Below, piece after piece: positions 19,401 through 27,127 of a stretch of 52,379 nt of DNA; the first letter of the stretch is position 1; every line of letters begins with the position of its first letter. The stretch spans positions 25,935 through 78,313 of the forward strand of contig PCUW01000009.1 in NCBI GenBank assembly GCA_002787775.1, written 5' to 3'. The DNA comes from Bdellovibrionales bacterium CG12_big_fil_rev_8_21_14_0_65_38_15. Lineage in GTDB: Bacteria; Bdellovibrionota; Bacteriovoracia; Bacteriovoracales; Bacteriovoracaceae. The position numbers and the translations under genes are program-made. Under the pieces are notes generated by a model. The model was not told the origin of the DNA. It saw only the letters and a program-made list of their open reading frames with translations, and ran no database searches.

Positions 19401-19620
19401 AATCCTATTAACAAGTATTACAACTCTCGGTGGTGTCTTTCCTATGGCCTATGGCCTAGGTGGAGATTCGGGCTTCACAAAGCCATTAGCACTGGCCATG
19501 GGTTGGGGCTTATTGTTTGCAACCTTTCTTACTCTGTTTCTGATTCCTGCGATGGTGTCGATTCAGAGGGATTGGAATCTATGGCTTTCGAATCGATTAT
19601 TTCGAAAGCAAGTGCACTAG
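16495..19620 (+). CDS. RND-family efflux transporter, inner-membrane permease
   Basis: This 1041-residue proton-driven permease has the typical RND layout: one N-terminal helix, a large periplasmic loop, a helix bundle, a second loop and a second bundle. The proton-relay motif VDDAIIVTE in TM4 has both aspartates. The mirrored NDSLILVNS in the second half fits the family. Its substrate is unknown; it looks closer to AcrB-like than CusA-like pumps. No periplasmic adaptor or TolC gene is adjacent, and the TolC-family gene here is about 22 kb away. The start is ambiguous: ATG at 16495 or 16525, neither with a good ribosome binding site. Its last 92 bases overlap the convergent FecR-like gene. 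Confidence 0.93.
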   Translation: MVIKIWHLPKMLKRLINSAIDNSFIVNLVCVFLLVIGATALLTMKRDLAPPFELKMIQIRANLPGASAAQMEDFVTAPIEESIRGFSGIERISSKTFSSSMEIRLDLFESFNDVDDLYSRVESAVNALKRDLPDDLDNLEVENVKVNSFWFGTLSLVGFDEQNDAHLAWTRGFGDRLRRIEGMTRIDDRSPKKQVYVQLRPADLARYRVSLPEIANKVKSAFALLPLGVIEKESGDIVVEFDNTLKEVSQVSNLIIKGNSSGNVVRLYQVADVNWRLPPDDLVERTINGKSSSTIVLFKDMDTDTLVLRDRLNEMLAKETPPNGLEILLTGDGPSFIERQLNVLTSNAIFGIILVIAILYYFLGFKAAVMTAIGMPLAYLATFAVLQSLGIAIDIISVVGMILVLGILVDDAIIVTEQYSQHLEAGEEPREAAVKAVLETIGPVTGTVLTTLVAFMPLLLAGGGLSSVLAAIPWVVIAALTMSWIECFFILPNHLVHFVKKPLDPKRLRLIDKLRGSYEKVLWFSLRFRYSLVFIFVGVLIGSIWYATAKVPFKFDLRIGSERLRVLAVVKESQSVKDTIVQLQPIQEIINRVDKNLYQYIDAEFGEARISGEKYEGPKYAQFNIRFSQTMDDIETAKKSVKSFLEEEIKKIDQTNFERLEIDRRLDGFDDAKDHSLRVAVSGRGRLEVEKLLKGVSDVAEKVEGYKSLSVDPKLFADSWSFEPNRQALTQYGLDLSNLSLQIRGYVAESKLHQLRWDGENVNVYSYIAQGDRLNYEQLSSLPVVIGEGQTAKLSTFGQWKKTRALKRVDRENVERVMAVEVAYLPEKTKKEVFQTSLKEALKPLALSFPNLKFVVEDADLQSAKNKQSMSKSVIYAVAMILFILALTLNSIMQPILIGLAIPFGAIGVIAAFALHDKAIDVMAIVGVIGMAGVVVNDSLILVNSINRKFDLGLGREGLVEASISRLRPILLTSITTLGGVFPMAYGLGGDSGFTKPLALAMGWGLLFATFLTLFLIPAMVSIQRDWNLWLSNRLFRKQVH

Positions 19621-20287
19621 CCATTGACTCAAGCTCCGCTTCATCTTTCATCGTGACTCGAAGATTGGCACCATTTCCTGAGTATAGAGCAGACTCTTTA
19701 TACTCTAGTTGCTTTTTTTGACCACTATCTGTTTCCACAAAAACCTTGCCTTCAAAACAAGTCACCTGAGTGACAAGATCAGGACTCGAAACAGCAGTTG
19801 GAATTAATTCAAGCCTTGGCAGTTCAATGGGAGCCGCCATTTCTTTGCCTTTTTGCCTCTCCATCAACTGTTCTACGTTAGGAGCAATTTGAATAATAAA
19901 TCTTGTTCCAACAACATGAACCTTTGCTTTTGGTAAAATGACTTCAAGCCTTCTTTTATCAACTAGTTTTTTTCTCGTTACAGAAGAATATTCTCCCATC
20001 AAAAACTCACCAAATTGATATCGTTCTTTATTTTTTATATTCATGACTCTAAAAAGCGAGTGGGGAGACAGAGAAATAGTAGTATCTTCAAAAATAAGAG
20101 AAATACTTCCATCTTTCGTCATGACCAGATCATCGTTTTTAAGCTCTGATCTCTCGGTCAAAATCGACATCGTTTGTGCGCGGTAATACAACACTTTGCC
20201 TTTTATCTTTTCAATTTTCACTGGCACTGCTTGGGCCCATAGACTTGTGTTAAAAATGAATAAGATTAAGGCAAAGATTTTTTTCAT
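19529..20287 (-). CDS. FecR-domain periplasmic protein
   Basis: This 252-residue protein has a signal peptide (ALILFIFNTSLWAQA). A FecR-like domain spans about residues 20-200: a KIKGKVLYYRAQ start, LKNDDLVMTKDGSISLIFED, and later AKVHVVGTRF. In this kind of protein the domain is a periplasmic beta-structure; here no sigma factor is next to it, so classical FecI/FecR signalling is not indicated. The C-terminal tail is Ser/Glu-rich and low-complexity. This tail is encoded opposite the final transmembrane helix of the RND gene, an antisense coding overlap of 92 bases. Its start overlaps the PhoX-like gene stop (ATGA), so the two are co-transcribed. Confidence 0.8.
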   Translation of the reverse strand: MKKIFALILFIFNTSLWAQAVPVKIEKIKGKVLYYRAQTMSILTERSELKNDDLVMTKDGSISLIFEDTTISLSPHSLFRVMNIKNKERYQFGEFLMGEYSSVTRKKLVDKRRLEVILPKAKVHVVGTRFIIQIAPNVEQLMERQKGKEMAAPIELPRLELIPTAVSSPDLVTQVTCFEGKVFVETDSGQKKQLEYKESALYSGNGANLRVTMKDEAELESMASALAFEIIDSKAIDSNPSESTPSQESETE

Positions 20288-21855
20288 GATAAAAGTTTTT
20301 CCAACAAAGGGCCTCGAACTTCTACAACAGAAGGTCTAGGCATTTCACTGCCACCTCGTGGCCAATGAGACGTTGGCTTATCTAAATCTTTAGTTAATTC
20401 ACCTGGATGTTGAACACTTAAAAATAAACCGGTCCCGTCTGGAGTAAAACAAATGCCCGTTAATTCAGAGTCAATTGGTCCTTGGATTAATTTTCTAGCA
20501 ATACCTGCATTCTCACCGCTTAAAGCAACGTAGTACAAACCGTTATTACCAAAACTTGTATATGGTGGTTTACCAATTAACTTGCCCGAAATGTCAGTGG
20601 TAAACCAAAGATTTCCCTTAGCATCAAATGCTAAATTATCGGGACAAGAAAAGCCAACACCATCACCACCAACCAAAAAATCAGAGGCACTAAAGTTTTC
20701 ACTTTCATGATCTCCGTTTTCAGGAATCAACTTCATAATGGAGCCATGAAAATTCATGCGTTCAACATTATTGGTAAGAGCGACGTAGACGTCTCCAGTT
20801 TTAGGGTGAATTTCAATGTCCTCAGGGCGATCAAGTGGAGTGGCGCCTAAGATTTTGGCCGCCTCACGACAAAAAGTTAAAACTTCAATTTGATCTTTAA
20901 AGTTCTTTTGAAGCTTCGCTTGTTTTTCATAATCTAGGCTGAGCCATTTGCCTTTTTTAATATCGGCAACAAACAGCTCACCTTCATCGAGTGAATTTGG
21001 TTTTGATGAAACAAAACGATATAAATGTTCGTCGGCCTTATCGTCACCTGAATAAGCGACAACTCGCCCATCTTTTAGCGGATGAACAGTACAACTCTCA
21101 TGGGCAAATCTTCCAAGAGCAATATGCTTTTTTGCCTTACCATTACTTGGGTTTATTTCTACTACCCAGCCGTAATGCTCTGGTGGATATTGATAAAAGT
21201 TTTCCCATTGTAAAAAGGGTTTATCAATTTGCTTACCCTTTGAGTTCACATCACCATAATAGCCATCAATATTTTCTTCACAGGTTAAGAATGTTCTCCA
21301 CGGCGTATATCCACCAGCACAATTTCCCATGGTGCCAATCGCCGTCTTTGAGTTCTTAACCATTCCTTTTGCAAAAGGAATTTCAGACTTAGCATCAAAA
21401 CGTCGGCCAGATCCTGGAACAAACATCCAGCGATTCGTTTTAAGATTTCTTTTAATTTTAACCAGTGAGCCACCCACTGATTTCATTTCAGTTTCGATTT
21501 GATCTTTTGTTTTTGTATCTCCTCTTTTTGCGCCGGAGACAAAAAGTGGGTTGGTATATTCGTGATTAATCCAAAGCCAAGACTCATCAGTTTTCCCTGT
21601 TGGAAGCACGGCTAAATAGTCATTATTGAATCCGAACTCAATATCTTTACCAATAGGTTGACCCCATTCCAGAAGAACTTCGTAGTTTAGGCCTTCAAGC
21701 ATTGAGAGTTTGTCGAGATTATTAGACTCAAGTTGAGGCAATTTCTCACTATAATTAGCTGATTTTACTGAGCTGTCTCTAGTACATCCAACTAAGGAAT
21801 GGCCTATGACTCCGCCTAAAAATGTGACAAAATCTCGTCTATTAAAAGTAATCAC
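20284..21855 (-). CDS. PhoX-family (DUF839) Tat-exported lipoprotein, putative phosphatase
   Basis: I place the start at GTG 21855, with AAGGAG five bases upstream. This trims 20 residues from the longer frame and puts the Tat motif NRRDFVTFLGG at the N-terminus, ending in a lipobox-like SLVGC. The 523-residue protein has the PhoX/DUF839 hallmarks: WLWINHEYTNP, NCAGGYTPWRTFLTCEEN, HESCTVHPLKDGRVVAYSGDD and FDAKGNLWFTTD. PhoX enzymes are calcium- and iron-dependent phosphatases folded with cofactors before Tat export. Substrate scope is not predictable, and many DUF839 members are untested. It is co-transcribed with the FecR-like gene downstream. Confidence 0.88.
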   Translation of the reverse strand: MITFNRRDFVTFLGGVIGHSLVGCTRDSSVKSANYSEKLPQLESNNLDKLSMLEGLNYEVLLEWGQPIGKDIEFGFNNDYLAVLPTGKTDESWLWINHEYTNPLFVSGAKRGDTKTKDQIETEMKSVGGSLVKIKRNLKTNRWMFVPGSGRRFDAKSEIPFAKGMVKNSKTAIGTMGNCAGGYTPWRTFLTCEENIDGYYGDVNSKGKQIDKPFLQWENFYQYPPEHYGWVVEINPSNGKAKKHIALGRFAHESCTVHPLKDGRVVAYSGDDKADEHLYRFVSSKPNSLDEGELFVADIKKGKWLSLDYEKQAKLQKNFKDQIEVLTFCREAAKILGATPLDRPEDIEIHPKTGDVYVALTNNVERMNFHGSIMKLIPENGDHESENFSASDFLVGGDGVGFSCPDNLAFDAKGNLWFTTDISGKLIGKPPYTSFGNNGLYYVALSGENAGIARKLIQGPIDSELTGICFTPDGTGLFLSVQHPGELTKDLDKPTSHWPRGGSEMPRPSVVEVRGPLLEKLLS

Positions 21856-22007
21856 TAACTCTCCTTCTGTGGCTTCTAAGCAATTATAAGCACTTAATTT
21901 CAAAACGATAAGCATCCTCTGTGAATCAAATCCTTACCTTTTTACCAACTTACTTGAGACTTATCTAACGCATGGTATAAAGCGCCAATAATTGGAAAGG
22001 ATAAATC

Positions 22008-23087
22008 ATGATTTTGCGCTCTATTTTCTCATTCATTCTAAGCATGGTTTTCATGCCACAAGTTCAAGGTGGAGCAGAGCAAATTTTCTTATCTAAGAAT
22101 ATTGATAAGCATCAACGAAAAACCCTTTCTAGAGATTTAGATCAACTCAAGTCAATGCGATTTGGTGCTGCCGCTGACCCATTAACCTTAAAAGTCATGG
22201 GTCTTGAAGACGTTAATACATCTAGCTTACTTGATTGGCTTTCAGATCGAGTCAGTGTGGTCATCGAAGATGTCGACGTTGATAAACTCAACCTTAAAGC
22301 TAAAAGATTTTTTAATTACCCAAGAAATGCTGAACCAACAATTGAGAAGCCTTTAGTTGCTCCATCAACTGGTGGCGGATCAAAAGGTGTAACGGTCATG
22401 AGTAATATCGGAACCGGTTTATACTTTGCTGGAAAAAGCTCACAACAGCTCTTCACACTAAAGGTGAAGTCTGGATTTCTTTCTTCAAAGTCTTTCGATA
22501 TTAAATCTCCACGTACAGGTGTGATTCAAATTGGCGAAGGCTTATTCTTAAAAAAATATTTAATGAATAAAGAAAATGAACTAGCGCCTGCCAACAGTCT
22601 AGGTCGTATGGCGGTTTTCTTTCACGAAGCAAGACACTCTGATGGTAATGGAGAAAGTTTAGGTTTTTTCCACGCAGTATGCCCAACTGACCATGATTTT
22701 GCAGGTGTTCATGCCTGTGATCGTAACCTTAACGGTCCTTATACAGTTGGTGCACAAATCATTAAAGAATTTATCAATAACTGTGACCAGTGCAGTGTTT
22801 CTGAAAAAGAACAAATGCGTCTACGCTATATCGACTCATTAAATAGAGTTTTAAAAACAACTCCAGTTATTGCCGAAACGACTGACGATGATGTGCAGAT
22901 GCTAAGCCTTGAGCTAGATACTCAAAAAATGATTTATCAAATTGAAACAATGGCGGGTAAACCGACACTTGTTACTTATAAAAAGATAATTGAAATAGAA
23001 AAAAATCTTTTAGCTGCAGCTCAAAGAGCTAATGCGGTAGAGCTTGTTCCATCAAAGTATTGGAACGCCTCTTCTGAATCGATTTAA
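22008..23087 (+). CDS. Secreted protein with an HExxH zinc-peptidase-like motif
   Basis: This 359-residue protein has a signal peptide (about residues 1-21) and a start supported by AAGGA six bases upstream. Its central feature is FFHEARHSDGNG, in which H206-E207-A-R-H210 is an HExxH zinc-binding motif. It is followed by a cysteine-containing stretch (HAVCPTDHDFAGVHACDRN, CDQCSV) that could be disulfide-bonded. A third zinc ligand is not obvious. It may be a periplasmic or secreted metallopeptidase of an undescribed family, or a domain that keeps the zinc site only. It is the first of a tight three-gene operon with the genes at 23101 and 23631. Confidence 0.75.
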   Translation: MILRSIFSFILSMVFMPQVQGGAEQIFLSKNIDKHQRKTLSRDLDQLKSMRFGAAADPLTLKVMGLEDVNTSSLLDWLSDRVSVVIEDVDVDKLNLKAKRFFNYPRNAEPTIEKPLVAPSTGGGSKGVTVMSNIGTGLYFAGKSSQQLFTLKVKSGFLSSKSFDIKSPRTGVIQIGEGLFLKKYLMNKENELAPANSLGRMAVFFHEARHSDGNGESLGFFHAVCPTDHDFAGVHACDRNLNGPYTVGAQIIKEFINNCDQCSVSEKEQMRLRYIDSLNRVLKTTPVIAETTDDDVQMLSLELDTQKMIYQIETMAGKPTLVTYKKIIEIEKNLLAAAQRANAVELVPSKYWNASSESI

Positions 23088-23100
23088 ATTCGAGGATATG

Positions 23101-23631
23101 ATGGATAAAAGAAAAATTATTCTACTAGCTTTAATCTTCAGCATTTCGGCCCTTATCGGTAGCCAAAACAGAAGTGACGTAAAAGCTATTAAAGTTAAAC
23201 CTGTTGCATCGCCAACAACCAAGACGAAGTATGTTCAAACTCAAGAGCCTACTTCTTCTGAGGCGGTTGAGTTAAGTGCCATAGAAAAACTAGATTCTTC
23301 AATTTTAAAACTGACAACGGCGATGCCTTCAAAGAAGGCCGTTCGTGAATTGGGCGAACAGGCCCTTCACCACTTACCAGCTTCAATTGCTGAGCTTTCA
23401 GAAGATCTTGGCTCTATTAAGCAGATTGTTCACGACAACCCAAATGATGGACAGATTATTGGTAAGGCCATCGCTTTTTATAGAACATGTTCATTGCAAG
23501 TTGAGTGGTCTACAAGTATTAGAGCACTTTGTATGGCTAACCTTCATGAAGTGGCTGGGGAATCACTTGATTCAGCACCAGTAGAATTATATAGATTGGC
23601 TAAATTAGCGGTTGAGTTACCGGAGACTTAA
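23101..23631 (+). CDS. Small secreted or membrane-anchored protein of unknown function
   Basis: I prefer the start at ATG 23101, five bases after GAGG, over the upstream in-frame ATGs. The 176-residue product starts with KRKIILLALIFSISALIGSQ, a signal peptide or single membrane anchor. A Thr/Ser/Pro-rich linker and a helical C-terminal domain with two cysteines follow. No family is recognised. It begins 13 bases after the HExxH protein stop, and its TAA stop overlaps the next start (TAATG), so translation is coupled. Confidence 0.7.
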   Translation: MDKRKIILLALIFSISALIGSQNRSDVKAIKVKPVASPTTKTKYVQTQEPTSSEAVELSAIEKLDSSILKLTTAMPSKKAVRELGEQALHHLPASIAELSEDLGSIKQIVHDNPNDGQIIGKAIAFYRTCSLQVEWSTSIRALCMANLHEVAGESLDSAPVELYRLAKLAVELPET

Positions 23632-24530
23632 TGCGAATTCTTCGTCAGAAATTGGCCAAAAATCAGACTCAACTAGAGTTAGATATTGGCCGCCCATATG
23701 AACTCGATAGAAACGCTCACCTTGGTGGTAAGAGTTTCTATTTCTTTGATTTCGACGATAACGTTGCCTATCTATCAACTCCTATTGTGATTTTCCATAA
23801 ACAGACCGGAGAAGAAAAAACGATTTCTTCTGGTGAATTTGCTAGAGAAAATAAAAATATTGGCACTGATGGTAAGTTTGCCGATTACTTTTTAAACTTT
23901 GATGATTTCAAAGGAAGCTTTCGCCACTTTAGAGATAAAAACTTTTCTCTTATCGATAAAATTATTCGAAAGAAACAATTATTCTTAAAAGATATTGAAT
24001 CGGCGCTTGAGACAAAAGACTATGGCTGGAAAGCACCTTCATGGAATTGTTTTTACCATGCCACGTTTAATCGTCGTCCTGTTTCAATCATTACGGCCAG
24101 AGGTCACAACCAAGAAACAATCATGGATGGAATTAACCTCATGGTTCGAGATGGTCACTTGCCACACACGCCTAACTACCTATCTATCTATCCAGTTTCA
24201 AACCCTGATGTTCGATTAGAACTGGGTGACAAAAAGCTGGTGCAAAGTGTTCCAGAGCTTAAACGAGCTGCTATTCGTGAATCGGTCGAAAAAGCCATTC
24301 AAGTTTATGGTCATAGTCCCTACCACCGTTTTGGAATGTCTGATGATGATCCTAAGAACGTCGAGCTTATTACTGAAGAGATGAAAGAGCTCAAGAGAAA
24401 ATACTCCGACATGAGCTTCTTTGTGATTTACACGAAACAAAATACTTTTGAGAAAAAAGAAATCATTATCCCAAGAAAGCGTCGAACGCCTTCAAGTGAG
24501 CCTAAGCCAGAGCAATTAGGACTTTTTTAG
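23631..24530 (+). CDS. HAD-superfamily-like protein (putative phosphatase)
   Basis: This 299-residue protein shows HAD-fold motifs. Motif I is SFYFFDFDDNVAYL, with the nucleophile and acid-base aspartates at D40 and D42, and an asparagine at position 44 where many members have threonine. Motif II may be SIITARGHN with its threonine. The acidic motif IV may be FGMSDDDPKNV. No signal peptide is seen, so the product is cytoplasmic, unlike the two secreted proteins encoded upstream. The substrate is unknown. The last 15 bases overlap the convergent small gene at 24516. Confidence 0.75.
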   Translation: MRILRQKLAKNQTQLELDIGRPYELDRNAHLGGKSFYFFDFDDNVAYLSTPIVIFHKQTGEEKTISSGEFARENKNIGTDGKFADYFLNFDDFKGSFRHFRDKNFSLIDKIIRKKQLFLKDIESALETKDYGWKAPSWNCFYHATFNRRPVSIITARGHNQETIMDGINLMVRDGHLPHTPNYLSIYPVSNPDVRLELGDKKLVQSVPELKRAAIRESVEKAIQVYGHSPYHRFGMSDDDPKNVELITEEMKELKRKYSDMSFFVIYTKQNTFEKKEIIIPRKRRTPSSEPKPEQLGLF

Positions 24531-24701
24531 CTTCTTCTTTTTTGGTGTCTTTTTCTTTTCAATTTCAATGTCTAATTCAATCTCATTTTTAATTGTACTG
24601 GTTGGCTTAAAGTGACTCATTTTTAAAACAGCTGAATTAATCTGAATCATCACTCCATCTTTGAGTAAAAAAGCTTGATTGATACGTGTGGCTTTGGTCA
24701 T
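24516..24701 (-). CDS. Small basic-tailed protein of unknown function
   Basis: The start at ATG 24701 is chosen because GGAGG lies five bases upstream, and this strong site is the main reason to believe the gene. The 61-residue product has a short beta-like N-terminal part (AFLLKDGVMIQINSAVL). It ends in a lysine-rich tail (KKKTPKKKKLKK) that might bind nucleic acid. The tail coding overlaps the HAD-like gene end by 15 bases. No homologous family is recognised. Confidence 0.55.
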   Translation of the reverse strand: MTKATRINQAFLLKDGVMIQINSAVLKMSHFKPTSTIKNEIELDIEIEKKKTPKKKKLKKS

Positions 24702-24845
24702 TTCGTCCTCCAACAACAAGATGGTAGCTAAAACAGGCTCGTCAACCCTAAGATCTAAATAAAATCAACATGTTGGAGTGCACAAAGAGCCTATTTTTTT
24801 TACACATCGCAACATCCCCATCATCATTTCCACTAAAATAAGCTC

Positions 24846-25250
24846 ATGAAAAACTTGCTTCAAATTCTATTCCTCGTTGGGATTATTGCCCTTTGGGGTC
24901 AGGCCAAAGCTTATGATGTCATCATTGATATTGATGTCACTCATACGTCAAAAGGCGCACAAACGAGTGTTGATGGTAGCGCCTATACGTTAATTGATGA
25001 CGAAAAAACAAATATAGAACTTTCATCACTTAAGATTCAGGCTCCAGACGATCGTTCAATTTCTGGTGAAGAATGGGCGTTAGAATGGCTTGGTGAAAAT
25101 GCTGAAGACTTGATTTTATCAACTGGACTGGATCCAAATCTAGTTGAAGTTGAACTTGATCTTAAAAAACATAAAGTAAAATGTCGCGGCAGACAGAATC
25201 CTGAGTGCCGCGCCCAGCTTGCAGTTAGATTAACGGTGACTAGGCTGTAA
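24846..25250 (+). CDS. Small secreted protein of unknown function
   Basis: This 134-residue protein has a signal peptide ending in QAKA and a compact, probably beta-rich mature region beginning YDVIIDIDVTHTSKG. Two cysteines near the C-terminus (KCRGRQNPEC) may form a disulfide. No family is recognised. The gene stands alone and overlaps the 3' end of the convergent ampG-like gene by 21 bases. Confidence 0.65.
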   Translation: MKNLLQILFLVGIIALWGQAKAYDVIIDIDVTHTSKGAQTSVDGSAYTLIDDEKTNIELSSLKIQAPDDRSISGEEWALEWLGENAEDLILSTGLDPNLVEVELDLKKHKVKCRGRQNPECRAQLAVRLTVTRL

Positions 25251-26453
25251 CATCTTCGAAAGTTTCCCAATCATCAATAAGCCTGGAATGGCGATCAACG
25301 TACAAAAAACAAAGAACCAAACATAGCTCATGCTTGCTGCCATATAACCTGTTGGCGCTGAAGCAAATACTCTTGTCATTCCCATCAAGCTTGATAGTAA
25401 GGCATATTGAGTTGCTGTAAATTTCTTATTAGCTAAGGATGCCATAAAAGCAGCATAAGCGGCCGTCCCCATTCCTGCCGAAAGATTCTCAAAGCTGACA
25501 ACAGCAGCTAAAACTGATTCATTCTTTCCAACCATGGCCAAAATAGAAAAGCCCGCCGTTGAGATCATTTGCAATATCCCAAAGACAATAAGGGAGCGAA
25601 CCATACCAAGCTTAATCATTAAGCTTCCACCAAGAAGACCTCCAGCAATCGTCGCCCAAAAACCGAAAGCCTTAACGATAATACCAACTTCACTCTTAGT
25701 GAAACCAAGATCAAGATATAATGGCATCGTCATATTCGAAGCCATTTGATCTCCTACTTTATAAAAGAAGATAAAAGCTAAGGCCCAAATAGCGCCATCT
25801 CGCTTAAAGAATTCAACGAATGGATCAACAACACTTTCTTTTAATGTTCTAGGAGGTGCATCAGTGATGGTTGGCTCATCGGCAAAGAGAGTGGATAAGG
25901 CAGATATCCCCATTACTCCACCCATACACATATACACAAAGCCAAAGCTCATGTAGTCGGAAAGTATTAAGGCACCGGCACCCGAAATTAACATCGCCAC
26001 TCGATAACCATTCACATAGAGACTTGAGCCTAGACCTAATTCTTCATCGCTTAAACTCTCTCTTCGATAAGCATCAACGACGATATCTTGAGAAGAGCTA
26101 AAAAAAGCCACCAAGAAAGACATTGATAAAAGTAAAGTTAAGCTAGTCAGAGGATTAAATAGACCTACTAAGGCAATGCTTACGGCTAAACAAATCTGAA
26201 TTAAGACTAACCACCCCTTTCTTCGACCTAAAAATTTAGGAACAAAGCGATCAAATAGCGGGGCCCATAAAAATTTAAGCGTGTATGGTAGACCTAGTAA
26301 GGAAACTAGACCTACGCCTTCAAGCGAAACACCTTCACCGCGCATCCAAGCTTGTAAGGTCGAACCTGTCAAAAGCAGTGGCAAGCCAGAGGCCATTCCC
26401 ATAATAAAAGCGATAAGCATACGCTTCGAAAACATTTGCTGCCAAATAGACAT
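25230..26453 (-). CDS. AmpG-like muropeptide permease (MFS)
   Basis: This 407-residue major facilitator protein has about twelve transmembrane helices. The N-terminal segments FIMGMASGLPLLLTGSTLQAW and GLPYTLKFLWAPLFDR are typical of AmpG, as is the FLGRRKGWLV loop. AmpG imports anhydro-muropeptides from the periplasm for peptidoglycan recycling. In a predator, such a permease could also take up prey wall fragments, but that is speculation. It is a single gene between convergent and co-oriented neighbours, and no ampD or nagZ is adjacent. Confidence 0.88.
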   Translation of the reverse strand: MSIWQQMFSKRMLIAFIMGMASGLPLLLTGSTLQAWMRGEGVSLEGVGLVSLLGLPYTLKFLWAPLFDRFVPKFLGRRKGWLVLIQICLAVSIALVGLFNPLTSLTLLLSMSFLVAFFSSSQDIVVDAYRRESLSDEELGLGSSLYVNGYRVAMLISGAGALILSDYMSFGFVYMCMGGVMGISALSTLFADEPTITDAPPRTLKESVVDPFVEFFKRDGAIWALAFIFFYKVGDQMASNMTMPLYLDLGFTKSEVGIIVKAFGFWATIAGGLLGGSLMIKLGMVRSLIVFGILQMISTAGFSILAMVGKNESVLAAVVSFENLSAGMGTAAYAAFMASLANKKFTATQYALLSSLMGMTRVFASAPTGYMAASMSYVWFFVFCTLIAIPGLLMIGKLSKMLQPSHR

Positions 26454-26517
26454 AATTTCTTCCTGAAGAGATTTATTATATTTTCACAATCAATTTTGGA
26501 TACGGCAAGTCATTAGC

Positions 26518-27102
26518 TTATTTTAAAAACCAAATCACGAGACTCACTCGCTCACCTTTAGTGACTTGCAGTACTTGGTGTTCAAATTGATTGAAATCGA
26601 CTTGAAAAAGAAAAGTTTCGCCGTATTTAAGCTGACCGACATTGGCGATTAACTCAGTAGTGCCAATTCGGCGAAGTTGAAACTCTCCCCCTTCATAAGC
26701 ATCTTTTGAAAGCTCAATTCTTAAAGAAAGAACCCTGGAAGCAACTCGGTTATCGTTATGCCAATGAATCTGATAGTCATCTTCATCAAGGATTTTATAA
26801 ACTCGGGTTGTCGCCAAACGAATTTCTTCTTTACCTGAAACTTGGCGAAAGAAATTTAGAAAGTCAGCACTACTAAAAATAAGGTTAAGCTTGGCATAGA
26901 ACTCTTTGCTATCAATTCGATATTCTTTGCCAATTCTAGGATCATGAAAAAATTCGAAAGTTTGCTTATCAATTAATGATTGAAGTTTTTCGAGAAAAGA
27001 AGGTTCAAAGAAATCGGAAAGCAATACACTATGGTTGGCGTTGAACTGATTTGCATAATCATTAATTTCAGAATCGCTCATCTTTCTAATGATTCTGTTC
27101 AT
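26518..27102 (-). CDS. 2-oxoglutarate/Fe(II)-dependent oxygenase (prolyl 4-hydroxylase-like)
   Basis: This 194-residue protein has the jelly-roll iron triad. H115 and D117 lie in IHWHNDN, H175 is in QFEHQVLQV, and R185 ten residues later is positioned to bind 2-oxoglutarate. EGGEFQLRR between them is typical of the 2OG-FeII_Oxy_3 family. Likely activity is hydroxylation of a protein or small molecule; the substrate is unknown. It starts 25 bases after guaA and is probably the last gene of the guaB-guaA operon, which is an unusual partner. Confidence 0.83.
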   Translation of the reverse strand: MNRIIRKMSDSEINDYANQFNANHSVLLSDFFEPSFLEKLQSLIDKQTFEFFHDPRIGKEYRIDSKEFYAKLNLIFSSADFLNFFRQVSGKEEIRLATTRVYKILDEDDYQIHWHNDNRVASRVLSLRIELSKDAYEGGEFQLRRIGTTELIANVGQLKYGETFLFQVDFNQFEHQVLQVTKGERVSLVIWFLK

Positions 27103-27127
27103 TCAACTTTAACCTATAGACTAGGGA

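Noticed and set aside
21856-21915. Longer form of the PhoX-like protein
   Set aside because: It places 20 unrelated residues before the Tat motif, whereas GTG at 21855 has a good AAGGAG site at a normal distance.
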